Origin: Burkholderiaceae bacterium | Lineage (GTDB): Bacteria > Pseudomonadota > Gammaproteobacteria > Burkholderiales > Burkholderiaceae_D | Length of the DNA: 6,976 bases | Direction: 5' to 3' | Assembly: GCA_019752915.1 (NCBI GenBank) | Contig: JAIELO010000036.1 | Location: 1 to 6,976, forward strand | Shown here: positions 6,329 to 6,976 of the stretch, piece after piece | Numbering within the stretch: the stretch's first letter is position 1 | How the letters are laid out: the number at the start of each line of letters is the position of its first letter | Program-made: the position numbers and the translations under genes | Notes under the pieces: model-generated | Database searches by the model: none | Told to the model about the DNA's origin: nothing | Seen by the model: the letters and a program-made list of their open reading frames with translations, nothing else

Positions 6329-6976
6329 CTAATGGTCGCGCAGGCCGCGCACGGCGACGATGGTGCGGTCTTGTGCCCGTTGCAGCACCACGGCGCGGTT
6401 ACTGGTTTCCTGATCGCGCTGGTTTTCACGGTGCCACAGATGGAATACTTCGGTGCTGAAAGCGCCGTCTTTGCGCATTACCCCGGCATTGAATAGGCGC
6501 ACCACCAGATCGGAATCTTCGTGGCCCCAGCCGAGGAAACTCTCGTCGAAGCCGTTGACCAGGTCCAGATCGCTGCGCCACACGCCCAGATTGCAGCTTT
6601 TGATGCGGCGCCAGGTAAAGCGTTTGCTGGTGCGCCACAGGTCGGGCCAGGTGACCAGCAGTTGCAGCACTTTATTGGTGTCGCCGCGTACGCGCCACGC
6701 CAGTTGCTGCGCCGTGCTCAGGGCGGACAGGTCGAGCCGCTGGTTCAGGGTGCGCAGGGTGGCCGCTTCGCTGAGCAGAATCCGGCTGCCCGAGACCAGA
6801 TAGCCGCGCTGGGCCAGCTTGCGGTGCTGGCTGATAAAATTGCGCTGCGGGACACAGTCGCCGTCCAGGAAGATGATGTAATCGCCCGTCGCTGCCAGTG
6901 TGCCGAGATTGCGGCCACGCGCAGCGCGAAAGCCTAGATCCTCCTGCCAGACATGGCGCAGCGGCATAGGCGCGCG
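6329..6976 (-). CDS. Glycosyltransferase, GT2-type with C-terminal galactosyltransferase-like domain, 5'-truncated by window edge
   Basis: This enzyme transfers a sugar from a nucleotide donor, probably to a cell-surface polysaccharide or LPS precursor; donor and acceptor are unknown. The frame is open to the right edge (Arg-Ala-Pro before the Met at 6967), and HVWQEDLGFRAARGRN is an internal GT2 segment, so the true start is outside the window and perhaps 80 N-terminal residues with the nucleotide-binding beginning are missing. Counting from that Met, FLDGDCVP (33-40) carries the DxD-type metal/nucleotide motif (Asp35, Asp37). NLGVWRSDLDLVNGFDESF (126-144) with GWGHEDSDLVVRL (146-158) is characteristic of the C-terminal domain shared with beta-1,4-galactosyltransferases and polypeptide GalNAc-transferases, and HLWH (176-179) follows at the expected place. 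No membrane segment is visible in this part. The C-terminus is complete. Confidence 0.9.
   Translation of the reverse strand, partial: RAPMPLRHVWQEDLGFRAARGRNLGTLAATGDYIIFLDGDCVPQRNFISQHRKLAQRGYLVSGSRILLSEAATLRTLNQRLDLSALSTAQQLAWRVRGDTNKVLQLLVTWPDLWRTSKRFTWRRIKSCNLGVWRSDLDLVNGFDESFLGWGHEDSDLVVRLFNAGVMRKDGAFSTEVFHLWHRENQRDQETSNRAVVLQRAQDRTIVAVRGLRDH

Overview
The window looks like chromosomal DNA of a betaproteobacterium. The DnaE sequence, the high GC content and the GC-rich third codon positions point to Burkholderiales, possibly Oxalobacteraceae (Janthinobacterium/Massilia-like). The class is fairly secure. The family is a guess made from the protein sequences without a search. I see no insertion sequence, phage gene, tRNA, rRNA or CRISPR array.

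Layout, left to right: (1) the 3' three quarters of dnaE, the replicative DNA polymerase III alpha subunit, on the + strand and cut by the left edge; (2) a 162-bp gap between convergent genes, most of it a tandem array of a 10-bp unit (about 2631-2740); (3) a VirK/YbjX (DUF535) family gene on the - strand; (4) a divergent intergenic region of about 180 bp with a plausible sigma70 promoter for the VirK-like gene, three phased TTACA decamers over it, two overlapping inverted repeats and a five-codon micro-ORF; (5) a two-component pair on the + strand, namely a multi-membrane-span histidine kinase (MASE1-like input) followed by a FixJ/NarL-type response regulator; (6) a family 2-type glycosyltransferase with a C-terminal galactosyltransferase-like domain, on the - strand, convergent with the regulator and cut by the right edge.

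The kinase and regulator almost certainly form one phosphorelay: a membrane-sensed signal, His333 on the kinase, Asp55 on the regulator, and a LuxR-type DNA-binding output. Its targets cannot be read from the sequence. The divergent VirK-like gene shares its control region, and enterobacterial VirK/YbjX genes are known to belong to PhoP-controlled envelope-stress regulons. An envelope-related role for this cluster, with the glycosyltransferase next to it, is therefore a reasonable inference and no more than that.

The genes themselves belong to known families. The less ordinary material is intergenic: the graded decamer array behind dnaE, the phased TTACA decamers over the virK-like promoter, and the leader-like structure before the kinase. 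I found no clear evidence for a wholly new system.
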